Positions 1-9,127 of a stretch of DNA of 46,242 bases are shown one piece after another. Numbering within the stretch: position 1 is the stretch's first letter; each line of letters opens with the position of its first letter. The stretch covers positions 1 through 46,242 of the forward strand of contig NZ_JAQUCA010000025.1 in NCBI RefSeq assembly GCF_028686475.1, given 5' to 3'. Under the pieces are notes generated by a model. It saw only the letters and a program-made list of their open reading frames with translations. It searched no databases and was not told the origin of the DNA. The position numbers and the translations under genes were made by a program. The stretch is from Giesbergeria sp. Its GTDB lineage: Bacteria > Pseudomonadota > Gammaproteobacteria > Burkholderiales > Burkholderiaceae_C.

Positions 1-72
1 CCAGCGGCGCAAGGTTGTTATGGACACACCTAACGCCTTTGCTGCTTCTCCTATGCTTACTAAGCTCTTCAT
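1..72 (-). CDS. tnpA: IS607-family transposase TnpA, N-terminal fragment
   Basis: Twenty-four codons are visible from the ATG at 72 down to the window edge. The peptide begins MKSLVSIGEAAKALGVS and continues to a TTLRRW segment, the MerR-type helix-turn-helix at the N-terminus of IS607 serine recombinases. In this family the HTH binds element ends and the downstream serine-recombinase domain, not visible here, performs strand exchange. The reading frame is intact up to the edge, so it is partial because of the window and not visibly broken. The same peptide is encoded at the right edge on the opposite strand. Confidence 0.75.
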   Translation of the reverse strand, partial: MKSLVSIGEAAKALGVSITTLRRW

Positions 73-126
73 AATGGATATATTAGCATAGATTTGAGTA
101 GATTTGTTGAGTGCTGCTGCTAACCC
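1..126 (-). mobile_element. Left end of an IS607-family insertion sequence (copy 1, cut by window edge)
   Basis: Positions 3-126 are, by eye, identical to the reverse complement of 46119-46242. The shared block contains the start of an IS607-type transposase plus about 54 bp of upstream element sequence, including two AATCTA motifs. Read on the minus strand, identity stops at a GGGG run (124-127). The other copy stops at GGG (46119-46121). This fits the known preference of IS607 elements for GG dinucleotide targets without target duplication. The rest of the element lies outside the window. Confidence 0.8.
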
Positions 127-503
127 CTGACTGCGCCCACACCTTGGACTTGTCGGATACCAAACACCGCCACCACCGACTTGGCCTGGTCCAAGGTAAC
201 GGCACAAGTGTGGTTGCTGCCCGCACAGGCACCGCTCCAGCCAACAAAGCCACTGTCTGCCGCTGGCGTGGCCGTCAATGTGACGACCGTAGCTGGGGCC
301 AAACTGGCCGAGCAGCTGCTGCCACAGTCAATCCCGGCGGGCGCAGAAGTGACTACCCCGTCACCATGCCCGGCCAAGCGGACGTTCAGGGCGGTTTGGG
401 CAGCCGCCGATAACGCCGATGCCGCCAAAATAAGCCCTATCCATGTTTTGGGGGGTAAGCCTATGCCCTGCGCTAGACGAGAATTGAAAAAAAATTTCCC
501 CAT
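120..503 (-). CDS. Secreted protein with InlB B-repeat-like domain, 3' end replaced by IS607
   Basis: This 127-residue protein has an N-terminal signal peptide (hydrophobic stretch about 20-35, cleavage likely after an AAAQ segment). It is followed by the pattern GxGVVTSxPAGIDCGxxC...VTLTATP...FxGWSGAC...CxVTL, typical of bacterial InlB-like repeat (Flg_new_2-like) modules in secreted or surface proteins. A strong Shine-Dalgarno GGGAGG lies 8 nt before the ATG at 503. The frame runs into the IS607 end: the last glycine codon and the TAG stop (120-122) come from the insertion sequence. The natural C-terminus is therefore lost and the original length is unknown. No enzymatic domain is seen, and its function cannot be given. 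Confidence 0.65.
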   Translation of the reverse strand: MGKFFFNSRLAQGIGLPPKTWIGLILAASALSAAAQTALNVRLAGHGDGVVTSAPAGIDCGSSCSASLAPATVVTLTATPAADSGFVGWSGACAGSNHTCAVTLDQAKSVVAVFGIRQVQGVGAVRG

Positions 504-628
504 GACACGTCCTCCCTTTTTTGCCTATTGGCTACTTGTTAAACAGCGAACAACAACCACAGCATAGCAAGCATTGGATAAATCAGCGACACTTCTTGCT
601 ACAAATTTTTTTCAAAAACGAGCTACCT

Positions 629-2236
629 ATGCAAACATGGAAAATCAGCCAGCGCCTGATGGCGGGCTTCGGTCTGGTCATCATGGCCTTGTTAGGCATG
701 TCTATTTACAGCGTTTACATTGCGCGCGGCATTGACAGCGCCCTGACAGCCAACGCCAGCCAAAATGCCATCATTCAACGCGCGGCCATTAACTTTCGTG
801 GCTCGGCGCACGACCGTGCTATCGCCCTGCGCGATATCGTTTTAGCCCCAGACCCAGCAGCACAGCAAAAAGAATTACAAGCGATGCAGCAACTGGGTAC
901 TTTTTACGCCAATGCAGGCCAGCAGCTCGAAGCCGTGTTGCGCCAAGGCGATAATGTGCCGCCAGAGGTGGCCCCATTATTGAAAGCCATTCAAGAGATT
1001 GAAGCGCGCACCTTGGCTACCTCGGGCAAGGTGATAGCGCTGGTGCAAGCCGGTGACCGCATGGGTGCCGAAGCCCTGCTCTGGGATGAGGCCAAACCCC
1101 AATACGGCCAATGGTTAGCGGCCATCAATCAACTGATTGATTTTGAAGAACAGCGCATTTTGCAAAACAACAACTTTGCCAACCATGAGGCAGCGCAGTT
1201 TACCGGCGTGATGCTGGGTATCACGCTCTTGGCGGTGTTAATTAGCGTGGGCGTTACCACCACGCTCTCACGCAGCATCAACCGGGAACTGGGGGCCGAA
1301 CCCAGCGAGGTGCGCGCCGTGGTACAGGCGATGCAAAACGGCGACCTGACGGTATCCGTGCCGGTACGCCCCGGCGATAGCAGCAGCGTGATGGCGGCAG
1401 TGCGGGATATGCAGCAGCGCTTTCATACCTTGGTGGCCGCCGTGCGTAACAACATCCAACAATTGCGCGCCACCAGTGCCGACATTGCCAGCGGCAACCA
1501 AAACTTGGGCACCCGCACCGAACAAACCGCCTCTAGCCTAGAGACCACCGCCCACAGCATGGAGCAGCTCACCGCCACCGTGCGCCAAAGCGCCGATTCG
1601 GCCCAGCAAGCCAACAGTTTGGCCAGCACAGCGGCCAATGCTGCCAGCAAAGGCGGCGTAGTCATGGGGCAGGTGGTAGATACCATGCAAGAAATCCACC
1701 ACAGCAGCCAAAAAATTGGCGACATCATTGGCGTGATTGATGGCATTGCCTTCCAAACCAACATTTTGGCGCTGAATGCAGCGGTAGAAGCCGCGCGCGC
1801 CGGGGAGCAAGGGCGTGGCTTTGCCGTGGTGGCGACCGAAGTGCGTAGCTTGGCCGGACGCAGTGCGGCAGCGGCCAAAGAAATCAAACAGCTGATTCAG
1901 GCCAGTGTGGACAAAGTAGATTCGGGCAAGCAGTTGGTGGCCGATGCCGGTGCGGCCATGAACGAAATTGTGCAGGGCGTGCAGCGCGTCAACGGCATGA
2001 TTGCCGAGATTAGCGCGGCGGCGGTAGAGCAAAGCGAAGGCATTTCGCAAGTCAATTTGGCGGTGGGCCAATTAGACCAAATGACACAACAAAACGGCGC
2101 TTTGGTCGAGGAAAGCTCCGAAGCTGCTGCCAACCTAGAGGCCCAAGCGCAGCAATTGGCCGATTTGGTAGCTGCCTTTCGGGTCAACGAGGGCCACTTT
2201 GGCCGCAGCAGCAGCGCCGCTTTGCGCCTGCGCTAA
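629..2236 (+). CDS. Methyl-accepting chemotaxis protein
   Basis: A 535-residue inner-membrane chemoreceptor that passes ligand signals to CheA/CheW. The order is TM1 (about 10-31), a periplasmic helical-bundle sensor domain (about 32-188), TM2 (about 190-212), HAMP, then a long cytoplasmic coiled coil. The highly conserved hairpin tip [20 protein letters not shown] sits at about 372-391 and continues [11 protein letters not shown]. No CheR-tethering pentapeptide is seen at the C-terminus, which ends in an SSSAALRLR segment. The ATG at 629 was chosen because TM1 follows directly; an upstream in-frame start at 521 would add 36 residues of no receptor character. It converges on the LysR gene with a 4-nt overlap of stops. 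No che genes are nearby and the ligand is unknown. Confidence 0.9.
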   Translation: MQTWKISQRLMAGFGLVIMALLGMSIYSVYIARGIDSALTANASQNAIIQRAAINFRGSAHDRAIALRDIVLAPDPAAQQKELQAMQQLGTFYANAGQQLEAVLRQGDNVPPEVAPLLKAIQEIEARTLATSGKVIALVQAGDRMGAEALLWDEAKPQYGQWLAAINQLIDFEEQRILQNNNFANHEAAQFTGVMLGITLLAVLISVGVTTTLSRSINRELGAEPSEVRAVVQAMQNGDLTVSVPVRPGDSSSVMAAVRDMQQRFHTLVAAVRNNIQQLRATSADIASGNQNLGTRTEQTASSLETTAHSMEQLTATVRQSADSAQQANSLASTAANAASKGGVVMGQVVDTMQEIHHSSQKIGDIIGVIDGIAFQTNILALNAAVEAARAGEQGRGFAVVATEVRSLAGRSAAAAKEIKQLIQASVDKVDSGKQLVADAGAAMNEIVQGVQRVNGMIAEISAAAVEQSEGISQVNLAVGQLDQMTQQNGALVEESSEAAANLEAQAQQLADLVAAFRVNEGHFGRSSSAALRLR

Positions 2237-3162
2237 AAATCGCACGGGGCCAGCAAATGCCCCGGCAGGCTGTCGGCCAAGTAATCTAAAAAACTACGCA
2301 CCGCCGGGGCCAGTCCCCGGCGCGAGGCAAACACCGCATGGACAATGCCGGGCTTGGGTGCCCATTCGGGCAATACTTGCAGCAAACGCCCATCGCGCAA
2401 TTCTTCATGGCATAAATAATCGGGCAACCAACAAATGCCGGTGCCTGCCACCGCTGCAAATTTGAGCGTTAACAAATCATCAGCCACATAGCGCGGCTGG
2501 TGGTGCAGTACCTGCTCGGCCCCATTCGGGCCACTCAGGTGCCACGTGGCGCGCCCTTCGGGGGCCGACATGGCGATGCTGTCCATACGCAATAAATCGG
2601 CCAAAGTTTGCGGGTTGCCTTGGCGTTGCAACAGGGCAGGGCTGGCGACCAACACCTGCCGGGCTTGGTCTAGGCGCTTGACGACCAAGCTGCCACTGTC
2701 TTCTAAGGAAGAGCGCACACGCAAGGCCACATCCACGCCCTCTTCCACCACATGCACCGCGCGGTTGGTGATTTGCATTTCTACCCGCACCAGCGGATAG
2801 CGCGCCATAAATTCGGGCATCAACTCGCCCAGCACCGTTTGCGCCAACGTGACCGGGCAACTAATCCGCAAGGTGCCACGCGGCGCGGTTTGCACTTGGT
2901 GAATCACATCTTGTGCGGCCTGTGCTGCCTCGCGTACCGCTTGGCAATGTTGCAGATAAGCGGCCCCTACTTCGGTCACGGACAGCTGGCGCGTGGTGCG
3001 TTGTAACAAGCGCACGCCCAATTGGGCCTCTAAAGCCGCCACCCGGCGCGACAAGCGCGATTTGGGCAGGCCCAAAGCACGTCCCGCCGCAGCAAAGCCG
3101 CCGCGTTCGACGACCTCGGCAAAATACAGCATGTCATTTAAATCTTGCATGGATGGCTTCAT
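2233..3162 (-). CDS. LysR-family transcriptional regulator
   Basis: About 309 residues. The N-terminal winged HTH ([19 protein letters not shown], then [15 protein letters not shown]) is followed by a substrate-binding effector domain. LysR proteins usually control the divergent neighbour, here the azoreductase azoR 113 bp away, so a role in sensing quinones or electrophiles is plausible but inferred. The start is ambiguous. ATG 3162 (MKPSMQDL) follows directly on an 18-bp dyad; ATG 3150 (MQDLNDML) matches the usual N-terminus of this subfamily. A longer frame from 3201 lacks support. Confidence 0.88.
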   Translation of the reverse strand: MKPSMQDLNDMLYFAEVVERGGFAAAGRALGLPKSRLSRRVAALEAQLGVRLLQRTTRQLSVTEVGAAYLQHCQAVREAAQAAQDVIHQVQTAPRGTLRISCPVTLAQTVLGELMPEFMARYPLVRVEMQITNRAVHVVEEGVDVALRVRSSLEDSGSLVVKRLDQARQVLVASPALLQRQGNPQTLADLLRMDSIAMSAPEGRATWHLSGPNGAEQVLHHQPRYVADDLLTLKFAAVAGTGICWLPDYLCHEELRDGRLLQVLPEWAPKPGIVHAVFASRRGLAPAVRSFLDYLADSLPGHLLAPCDF

Positions 3163-3180
3163 TGTTCTAAAAATAGGACA
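3163..3180. promoter_or_regulatory. Candidate LysR operator dyad in the lysR-azoR intergenic region
   Basis: TGTTCTA-AAAA-TAGGACA is a near-perfect inverted repeat (one mismatch per 7-bp arm) directly abutting the LysR start codon. Its position fits an autoregulatory site also controlling azoR. Further toward azoR, TTATCG (3202-3207), 17 nt and CATAAT (3225-3230) form a possible azoR promoter. Both are sequence inferences only. Confidence 0.4.
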
Positions 3181-3275
3181 AACTAGACTGATTTTGCCCA
3201 CTTATCGCACTATGGTAATGCGCGCATAATCAATCCATCGCCGCCACCGGTGGCTTATCTACCGAAAGACACACC

Positions 3276-3887
3276 ATGCAACTGCTGCACATTGATTCCG
3301 CCATCACCGGCGCCGCTTCCGTATCGCGCCAACTGACCGCACAAATTGTCGAGGCTTGGAAAGCCAAACACGCCGACACCCAAGTCAGCTATTTAGACTT
3401 GGTAGCCGATGCCCCCGGCCACTTCACGATGGATGCGATGGCCCCACGCACCGGCCAAACCGAGGGGTTGACCGAAGTGCAACAGCGCGAAAACGCCGTC
3501 TCTGAGCGCTTGGTGAGCCAATTTTTGGCCGCCGATGTGGTGGTGATTGGCGCTCCGTTTTATAACTTCAGCATTCCTAGTCAGCTCAAGGCTTGGGTGG
3601 ACCGTATCGCCCAACCGGGCCGTACCTTCCGTTACACCGCCACTGGCCCCGAAGGCTTGGCCAAAGGTAAAATCGTGATTATTGCCTCTACCCGTGGCGG
3701 CATTTACTCCACCAGCGAAGCCGGCCAAGCCATGGAACACCAAGAAAGCTACCTGCAAACCGTATTGGGCTTTTTTGGCGTGACCGATGTACGTATTGTG
3801 CGCGCCGAAGGCGTAGCGATGGGTGATGCCGCCAAGGCACAAGCCCTGGAAAGCGCAGCACGCGACATCGTGGCCGCTTCGGTTTAA
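3276..3887 (+). CDS. azoR: FMN-dependent NADH-azoreductase (quinone/azo reductase)
   Basis: A 203-residue flavodoxin-fold reductase of the AzoR/acyl-carrier-protein phosphodiesterase-like family. It is cytoplasmic, uses NAD(P)H and FMN, and reduces azo bonds and quinones by two electrons. Diagnostic segments are the N-terminal [12 protein letters not shown] phosphate loop, the [19 protein letters not shown] flavin-site motif (about 90-108) and STRGGIYS (about 138-145). The length is standard. A GAAAG element precedes the ATG. It diverges from the LysR gene, a frequent arrangement for thiol- or quinone-responsive azoreductases. The physiological substrate is not shown by the sequence. Confidence 0.9.
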   Translation: MQLLHIDSAITGAASVSRQLTAQIVEAWKAKHADTQVSYLDLVADAPGHFTMDAMAPRTGQTEGLTEVQQRENAVSERLVSQFLAADVVVIGAPFYNFSIPSQLKAWVDRIAQPGRTFRYTATGPEGLAKGKIVIIASTRGGIYSTSEAGQAMEHQESYLQTVLGFFGVTDVRIVRAEGVAMGDAAKAQALESAARDIVAASV

Positions 3888-3901
3888 ACACCCCAGCCGC
3901 C

Positions 3902-4741
3902 TTGCCCGCATTTCCCAGCAAACCTACCCAACACATCAAAAATCGGCTAATTGCAGGGTTGTCCCTGCTTTTGGCCGCTTATTTGCTGGTCTGTGCTTAT
4001 ATGTACGCACAGCAAGGCCAGTTGCTGTACCGCCCCGAACAGCACAGCGTGCCCGATTTATTGGCCGCTATGTCTGATTTGCCGGTCGGCTCCGGTGTCG
4101 ATACCGAACACCATGCCATCGTGACGGAGCCGCCTCCGTCTGCCAGCCGAGGCACCGTCATTTTTTACCACGGCAATTCTGGCCACGCTTGGAAGTACCT
4201 GCCCTACTACCGGCACTTTCATGCCTTGGGTTATCGCTTGGTATTGGCAGAATATCCGGGTTTTGGCTGGCGCGATGGCCAACCGACCGAGGCCCACATG
4301 GTGCGCGAAGCGCTGGCCTTGTACGAACACTGGCGCGAGCGCACCCCCAGCCCACAGCCGGTGATTTTGCTGGGTAAATCTTTGGGCACAGGGGTGGCCA
4401 CGCAGGTAGCCGCACAGGCCCGCGTGCCGCCGAGCAAACTGGTGTTGCTTACCCCGTTTCGTAGCATTACCGAGGTAGCAGCAAACAAGTATTGGATGTT
4501 GCCCGTATCCTGGCTGCTCAAAGACACTTTTGCCTCTGACCAATACCTGCCGCGCTATGCTGGCCCCGTCAGTATCTTGCTTGCCGGGCGCGATGAAGTC
4601 GTAGGAACCAGCACCGGGCAGCAACTCTTAGAGTTAGCGCGCCAACGTGGCCCTACCACCCTGCTCCTGAGAGACGAAGACGACCACAACAGTTGGATGC
4701 CCTTGCTCACGACACAAGAATGGCAACAATTGCTGCACTGA
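3902..4741 (+). CDS. Membrane-anchored alpha/beta hydrolase (BEM46/YfhR-like)
   Basis: About 279 residues with one N-terminal transmembrane helix (about 15-35) and a C-terminal alpha/beta hydrolase domain. The triad is visible: Ser160 in GKSLGTG, Asp231 in AGRDEVV and His262 in DDHNSW. The oxyanion-type motif FYHGNSG lies at about 88-94. This matches the BEM46/ABHD13/YfhR group of serine hydrolases, whose substrates are mostly unknown. The start is uncertain: TTG at 3902 keeps the membrane anchor but has no clear Shine-Dalgarno, and the first in-frame ATG (4001) would remove it. It begins 14 nt after azoR and may be cotranscribed. Confidence 0.8.
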   Translation: MPAFPSKPTQHIKNRLIAGLSLLLAAYLLVCAYMYAQQGQLLYRPEQHSVPDLLAAMSDLPVGSGVDTEHHAIVTEPPPSASRGTVIFYHGNSGHAWKYLPYYRHFHALGYRLVLAEYPGFGWRDGQPTEAHMVREALALYEHWRERTPSPQPVILLGKSLGTGVATQVAAQARVPPSKLVLLTPFRSITEVAANKYWMLPVSWLLKDTFASDQYLPRYAGPVSILLAGRDEVVGTSTGQQLLELARQRGPTTLLLRDEDDHNSWMPLLTTQEWQQLLH

Positions 4742-4765
4742 AACACCAGCATTGCCAGCAGCGGG

Positions 4766-4771
4766 CACAAT
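4766..4771 (+). promoter_or_regulatory. Candidate -10 (CACAAT) for a leaderless lgt transcript
   Basis: CACAAT ends 7 nt before the lgt ATG and no Shine-Dalgarno lies between. The expected transcription start would be at or beside the A of the ATG. No convincing -35 is visible. Confidence 0.35.
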
Positions 4772-4778
4772 CGCCCCC

Positions 4779-5603
4779 ATGTTGATTTACCCGCACATCA
4801 ATCCGGTGGCCCTGCAATTGGGGCCGTTGGCGATTCACTGGTATGGCCTGACCTATCTGGCCGCTTTTGCGCTGTTCATGTTTTTGGGCCATCGGCGTTT
4901 GCGCCATGCGCCGTTTGTGCAGCTGTCTGGTGCGGCAGCTTGGTCGCGCCGCGATGTAGAAGACATCTTATTTTTGGGCGTGGTCGGCGTGATTCTGGGG
5001 GGGCGTTTGGGGTATTGCTTGTTTTACAAGCCGGGTTATTACGCTGCCCATCCCTTGGAGATTTTTGCGATTTGGCAGGGCGGCATGAGTTTTCATGGCG
5101 GCATGTTGGGCGTATTGGCCTCGGTGCTGTGGTTTGCCCATTCACGCCAACGGCCTTGGTTGCAAGTGGCGGATTTTGTCGCCCCCTGTGTGCCAACTGG
5201 CTTGGCGGCAGGCCGGATTGGTAACTTTATCAATGGGGAGCTGTGGGGGCGTTTTGCCAGCCCAGATTTACCTTGGGGTATGGTGTTTGCCCACAGTGGT
5301 TCGCTGCAACCGCGCCATCCATCGCAAATTTACCAATTTTTGCTAGAAGGCTTGCTGCTGTTTGTGCTGCTGTGGCTGTATGCGCGGCGTGAGCGCCTAC
5401 CGGGACAGGTGGCGGCAGCCTTTCTGTTCGGTTATGGGCTGTTGCGCTTTGTTGCTGAGTTTTTCCGTGAACCCGACAGCTTTTTGGGCTTGCTGCCCTT
5501 GGGCATGAGTATGGGCCAATGGCTGTGCTTGCCGATGATCTTTGGCGGCATGGCCCTGTGGTGGTGGGCGCAACGTCGCCAGCAGCCTAATCCTAGCTTC
5601 TAA
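4779..5603 (+). CDS. lgt: Prolipoprotein diacylglyceryl transferase
   Basis: A 274-residue integral inner-membrane enzyme that transfers a diacylglyceryl group from phosphatidylglycerol to the lipobox cysteine of prolipoproteins, the first step of lipoprotein maturation. Characteristic segments are HWYGLTYL near the N-terminus, [11 protein letters not shown] (with the essential histidine) and the Lgt signature [14 protein letters not shown], followed by HPSQIYQ and a C-terminal FREPD segment. About seven hydrophobic helices are present. ATG 4779 ([12 protein letters not shown]) fits the family start; an upstream TTG (4752) would add nine non-conserved residues. The gene appears to have its own promoter and no Shine-Dalgarno. 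Confidence 0.95.
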   Translation: MLIYPHINPVALQLGPLAIHWYGLTYLAAFALFMFLGHRRLRHAPFVQLSGAAAWSRRDVEDILFLGVVGVILGGRLGYCLFYKPGYYAAHPLEIFAIWQGGMSFHGGMLGVLASVLWFAHSRQRPWLQVADFVAPCVPTGLAAGRIGNFINGELWGRFASPDLPWGMVFAHSGSLQPRHPSQIYQFLLEGLLLFVLLWLYARRERLPGQVAAAFLFGYGLLRFVAEFFREPDSFLGLLPLGMSMGQWLCLPMIFGGMALWWWAQRRQQPNPSF

Positions 5604-5635
5604 AATCTAACCGCTCTTCGTAGCCCTATTTTTTC

Positions 5636-6385
5636 ATGTCTTCCCCTAAAGTCTTGTTCGGCTTCCATGCCGTGGGTGTGCGCCTCAAAACGGCACCAAA
5701 ATCCATCATTGAAATTTATTACGAGGCCACGCGGCGCGATGCGCGGATGCGCCAATTTTTAGACCGCGCCCGTGAAGCTGGTGCCCGGCTGATTGAGGCC
5801 GATAGCCTGCGCCTAGCCAAGCTGGCCGGTAGCCACGGCCATCAGGGGGTGGCGGCACGGGTCGAGCCAGTGGCGCAAATCACCTCGCTGGACGAGCTGC
5901 TAGAAAATCTGGAAGCCAGCGGCGTGACGGCTCCCCTGTTATTGGTACTCGATGGCGTGACTGACCCACACAATTTGGGTGCTTGCTTGCGTGTGGCCGA
6001 TGGCGCTGGTGCCCATGCGGTGATTGCGCCCAAAGACCACGCCTCGGGCATCAATGCCACGGTGGCCAAGGTGGCCAGCGGCGCTGCTGAGACCGTGCCC
6101 TACTTTATGGTGACCAATTTGGCGCGCACGCTCAACGAGCTAAAAGAGCGCAACATCTGGATTATTGGCACCAGCGGCGACGCACCGCAAAGCATCTACC
6201 AAGCCGACCTCAAAGGCCCAGTCGCCTTAGTGTTAGGGGCCGAAGGCGATGGCATTCGCCAACTGACGCGCAAAACCTGCGATGCGCTGGTGAGTATCCC
6301 CATGAAAGGCGCGGTAGAGAGCCTGAACGTCTCGGTAGCCAGCGGTATTTGCTTGTACGAGGCTCTGCGCCAGCGCGGTGGCTGA
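5636..6385 (+). CDS. rlmB: 23S rRNA (guanosine-2'-O-)-methyltransferase RlmB
   Basis: A 249-residue SpoU/TrmH-family enzyme that methylates the ribose of G2251 in 23S rRNA. It has an N-terminal L30e-like RNA-binding domain (about 1-80) and a C-terminal trefoil-knot methyltransferase. The three SPOUT motifs are visible: LDGVTDPHNLGACLRVADG (about 104-122), LVLGAEGDGIRQL (about 201-213) and IPMKGAVESLNVSVASGI (about 221-238). Length and start match the family. TAAAAT at 5601-5606, inside the lgt tail, is a possible -10. It converges on the chromate transporter genes. Confidence 0.93.
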   Translation: MSSPKVLFGFHAVGVRLKTAPKSIIEIYYEATRRDARMRQFLDRAREAGARLIEADSLRLAKLAGSHGHQGVAARVEPVAQITSLDELLENLEASGVTAPLLLVLDGVTDPHNLGACLRVADGAGAHAVIAPKDHASGINATVAKVASGAAETVPYFMVTNLARTLNELKERNIWIIGTSGDAPQSIYQADLKGPVALVLGAEGDGIRQLTRKTCDALVSIPMKGAVESLNVSVASGICLYEALRQRGG

Positions 6386-6390
6386 TTGGC

Positions 6391-6406
6391 AGGCTTAAAA
6401 AAGCCT
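6391..6406. terminator. Weak hairpin between convergent rlmB and chrA
   Basis: AGGCTT-AAAA-AAGCCT can form a 6-bp stem just after the rlmB stop and overlapping the end of the second chromate gene. It lacks a clear T tract on either strand, so a terminator role is tentative. Confidence 0.25.
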
Positions 6407-7002
6407 TACACCCAGCCCAGCACCCCCAACACCGCCCCCAGCGCCAGCAGCCACAGCAAATGCAGCTGGGTGCGCCACACCAGCAAGGCACAGACCAAGC
6501 CCAGCAGCCATAAACCGGCATCGGTGTCGATTTGGCCTTGGCCCCGGCCCAATACCCACGCTGTGGCCATGATGAAACCAATCACCAGCGGGGCCATGCC
6601 TTGCTTAAAGGCGCGCACACCGCGCCGGTGGCGGTTGCGCTGCGCCCAGCGCGTGGCCAGCCACGTTAAGGTGGCACTGGGCAACAAAATGCCCAGCATC
6701 GTCAAACCAGCACCGAGCAAACCCAGCGCCCAAGCAGCGCTGCCCGTGCTGCTGCCAGCAGCATTTAGGCCCACGTTCCAGCCCAACAGGGCCACAAACA
6801 GCAAATTAGGCCCCGGCGCAGCCTGTGCAATCGCAATGCTGGCATTGAATTGCAATTCGGTCAGCCAGCCCTGTTCATCGACCAAAAAACGGTGCATTTC
6901 TGGGGCCAAAGAAATCGCTCCGCCCACCGCCAGTAAAGACAGCGATAAAAAATACAGCAGCAGCCCTAGCCAATCAGCGGCCTGCAAACTTAAAACAATC
7001 AT
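6406..7002 (-). CDS. chrA: Chromate transporter, second half-protein
   Basis: About 198 residues, a single CHR domain with roughly five to six membrane helices. The CHR-family segments AVGGAISLAPEMHRFLV, FNASIAIAQAAPGPN and a downstream hydrophobic array are visible. It starts at ATG 7002, overlapping the stop of the first half-gene by four bases (ATGA), so the two are translationally coupled. Together they form a two-gene short-chain CHR transporter equivalent to one full-length ChrA. The family exports chromate or related oxyanions across the inner membrane; actual chromate resistance is not proven here. Confidence 0.85.
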   Translation of the reverse strand: MIVLSLQAADWLGLLLYFLSLSLLAVGGAISLAPEMHRFLVDEQGWLTELQFNASIAIAQAAPGPNLLFVALLGWNVGLNAAGSSTGSAAWALGLLGAGLTMLGILLPSATLTWLATRWAQRNRHRRGVRAFKQGMAPLVIGFIMATAWVLGRGQGQIDTDAGLWLLGLVCALLVWRTQLHLLWLLALGAVLGVLGWV

Positions 7003-7610
7003 GGGGCCACCTTGCGCCAAGTCAGGCCATAGGCCAACAAGCCCAAAACCAGCAGTACCCACGGCAAGGGAATACGCCACCACGCCACCGCTACAAAAGC
7101 AGCTACGGCGATCAGGCCACTGAGCACCGGCCCCAAGGGGTGTTGACGCAAAGCGGGCATGAGTTTGAGCCCCATGCCACCCACCATACCCGCCGCTACG
7201 GCTCCCATGCCGCGCAAAGCACCCGCTACCGCCGGATGGGCGGCCCAATGGGCATAGGCCAAAGCGGCCAGCAACACCAGCACCAGAGGCAAGAGCAACA
7301 TCCCTGCCATCGCTGCCACAGCCCCACGCAGGCCAAAATAGCGGTCTCCAATCATGATGGACAAATTCACCACGTTGGGGCCGGGCATCACTTGGGCCAC
7401 CGCCCATTCTTCTAAAAATTCTTCTCGGCTGAGCCAGCGTTTTTTATCTACCACCTCGCGCTGCACCAAAGCCATCACGCCGCCAAAACCTTGCAAGGCC
7501 AGCCAAGTAAAAGACCAAAATAAATCGGCGGGATTGCGTGGTGCAGGCCGGGCAGCAGGGCTAGGCGGCTCCACTGCTGCGCCGGGAGTAGGAGGAAGAA
7601 GACTCGTCAT
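6999..7610 (-). CDS. chrA: Chromate transporter, first half-protein
   Basis: About 203 residues with one CHR domain. After a proline-rich N-terminal 30 residues come FWSFTWLALQGFGGVMALVQ, then a WLSREEFLEEWAVAQVMPGPN motif typical of CHR domains, then hydrophobic helices. Start ATG 7610 (MTSLLPP) is preferred to an upstream ATG at 7700 that would read into the rlmD promoter region. It overlaps the second half-gene by ATGA. The pair diverges from rlmD. No chrB or other metal-resistance regulator is in the window, so regulation is unknown. Confidence 0.85.
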   Translation of the reverse strand: MTSLLPPTPGAAVEPPSPAARPAPRNPADLFWSFTWLALQGFGGVMALVQREVVDKKRWLSREEFLEEWAVAQVMPGPNVVNLSIMIGDRYFGLRGAVAAMAGMLLLPLVLVLLAALAYAHWAAHPAVAGALRGMGAVAAGMVGGMGLKLMPALRQHPLGPVLSGLIAVAAFVAVAWWRIPLPWVLLVLGLLAYGLTWRKVAP

Positions 7611-7636
7611 AGGGGGCGATTTTCCACCCTCTGGCC

Positions 7637-7665
7637 TTGGTCTGCACAGGCGGTGCTGAGACAAT
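7637..7665 (+). promoter_or_regulatory. Candidate rlmD promoter, leaderless type
   Basis: TTGGTC (7637-7642), 17 nt and GACAAT (7660-7665) give a plausible sigma-70 promoter whose start point would fall about at ATG 7673. It is the best -35/-10 pair among the leaderless candidates in this window. Confidence 0.45.
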
Positions 7666-7672
7666 GGCGGCC

Positions 7673-9106
7673 ATGAGCGATTTGAACGAAACAACCCCAC
7701 CCGCGTACCCCGCCGATTGGCTGGAGGTGCATTCTATGGATTTAGATGCCCAAGGCGTGGCGCGCAAGCCCGATGGCAAAGTCGTCTTTATTGATGGTGC
7801 TTTGCCGTTTGAATGGGTCACGGCCAACACCCACCGCAAAAAGAACAACTGGGAGCAAGCCAGCCTGACGGCCATTCACAAAGAATCGCCGTTGCGTGTG
7901 CGCCCTGGCTGCCCCCATTTTGGCCTGCATTCTGGCGCTTGCGGTGGTTGCAAAATGCAGCATCTGGATGCCAGCGCCCAAGTGGCCGTCAAGCAGCGCG
8001 TGTTAGAGGACAACCTGTGGCATTTGGGCAAGGTCAAGCCCGAAACCCTGTTGCGCCCGATAGAAGGCCCAGCTTGGGGCTACCGCTACCGCGCGCGCTT
8101 GTCGGTGCGCCATGTGATTAAAAAAGGCACGGTGCTGGTGGGCTTTCATGAGCGCAAAAGCCGTTATGTGGCCGATATGGAAGTTTGCCCGATTTTGCCG
8201 ACCCATGTCAGTGCCATGCTGATGCCGTTGCGCGCTTTGGTGGCCTCGTTAGAGGCGCGCGACACCTGCCCGCAAATCGAGCTGGCCTGTGGCGATGCCG
8301 TCACGGCCTTGGTGCTGCGCCATCTGGAGCCGCTTTCAAGCGCCGATGTGGACAAACTGCGCGCCTTTGCCGCCGAACACCAAGTGCAATGGTGGCTGCA
8401 ATCCAAGGGGCCGGATACCGTGCGCCTGCTGGATGCCGACAGCCCGCAACTATCTTACGCCCTGCCCGAGTTTGGCATCACCATGCCGTTCAAGCCGACC
8501 GATTTCACCCAAGTCAATCCGCACATCAACCGGGTTTTGGTCTCGCGGGCGCTGCGTCTGCTGGAGGTGCAAAAACACGAGCGTGTGATTGATTGGTTCT
8601 GTGGTTTGGGCAACTTTACCCTGCCACTGGCCACGCAAGCGCGCGAGGTGCTGGGCATTGAAGGCAGTGAAGCCTTGGTCGCCCGTTCACGCGATAACTA
8701 CGCCCTGAACCAAACCCAAACCCTGCGCGGTCAGCCCTTAGCCCCCACCCAGTTTGTCGCACGCAACCTGTTTGAAATGACCCCCGAGATGCTGGTGGCC
8801 GATGGCGTGGCCGAAAAATGGCTGATTGACCCACCACGCGAAGGCGCTTTTGCTTTATCCAAAGCGTTGGCCGATATTGAACAAGCACGCATCGGGGCCG
8901 AAGGCGCGCCAGCCTTGCCCGCTTGCGCCGAAGGTTGGCAGCCACCGCAACGCATTGTCTATGTGAGTTGCAACCCGGCTACTTTAGCGCGCGATGCGGG
9001 CTTGTTGGTACACCAAGCCGGTTACCGCTGCGTGCAGGCAGGCATGGTGAACATGTTTCCGCACACCGCCCACGTCGAAAGCATGGCGGTGTTTGAACGC
9101 GCCTAA
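7673..9106 (+). CDS. rlmD: 23S rRNA (uracil-5-)-methyltransferase RlmD
   Basis: A 477-residue SAM-dependent m5U1939 methyltransferase of 23S rRNA (RumA family). An N-terminal TRAM-like RNA-binding region (about 10-75) precedes the iron-sulfur cysteines: CPHFG...[11 protein letters not shown] and a later EVCP. The Rossmann methyltransferase domain contains [14 protein letters not shown] (about 308-321), IDPPREGA (about 384-391) and the catalytic-cysteine motif [12 protein letters not shown] (about 430-441). Start 7673 fits a 7-nt distance from a -10; ATG 7664 is an alternative adding three residues. It converges on a lipoprotein gene across the 12-bp palindrome CGCTTGCAAGCG (9108-9119). Confidence 0.94.
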   Translation: MSDLNETTPPAYPADWLEVHSMDLDAQGVARKPDGKVVFIDGALPFEWVTANTHRKKNNWEQASLTAIHKESPLRVRPGCPHFGLHSGACGGCKMQHLDASAQVAVKQRVLEDNLWHLGKVKPETLLRPIEGPAWGYRYRARLSVRHVIKKGTVLVGFHERKSRYVADMEVCPILPTHVSAMLMPLRALVASLEARDTCPQIELACGDAVTALVLRHLEPLSSADVDKLRAFAAEHQVQWWLQSKGPDTVRLLDADSPQLSYALPEFGITMPFKPTDFTQVNPHINRVLVSRALRLLEVQKHERVIDWFCGLGNFTLPLATQAREVLGIEGSEALVARSRDNYALNQTQTLRGQPLAPTQFVARNLFEMTPEMLVADGVAEKWLIDPPREGAFALSKALADIEQARIGAEGAPALPACAEGWQPPQRIVYVSCNPATLARDAGLLVHQAGYRCVQAGMVNMFPHTAHVESMAVFERA

Positions 9107-9127
9107 GCGCTTGCAAGCGTGGAAAGA

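Noticed and set aside
1-126. Inverted terminal repeats as telomeres of a linear replicon or ends of a phage
   Set aside because: The repeats encode the start of an IS607 transposase and each interrupts a gene, so they are insertion-sequence ends. No replication, partition or phage genes are present.
521-628. 36-residue N-terminal extension of the chemoreceptor
   Set aside because: It would put a non-hydrophobic stretch before TM1, which is not seen in this receptor type.
9108-9119. Perfect palindrome CGCTTGCAAGCG between rlmD and the lipoprotein gene as a terminator
   Set aside because: It has no loop bases and no T tract. It could be a protein site, but nothing supports this.
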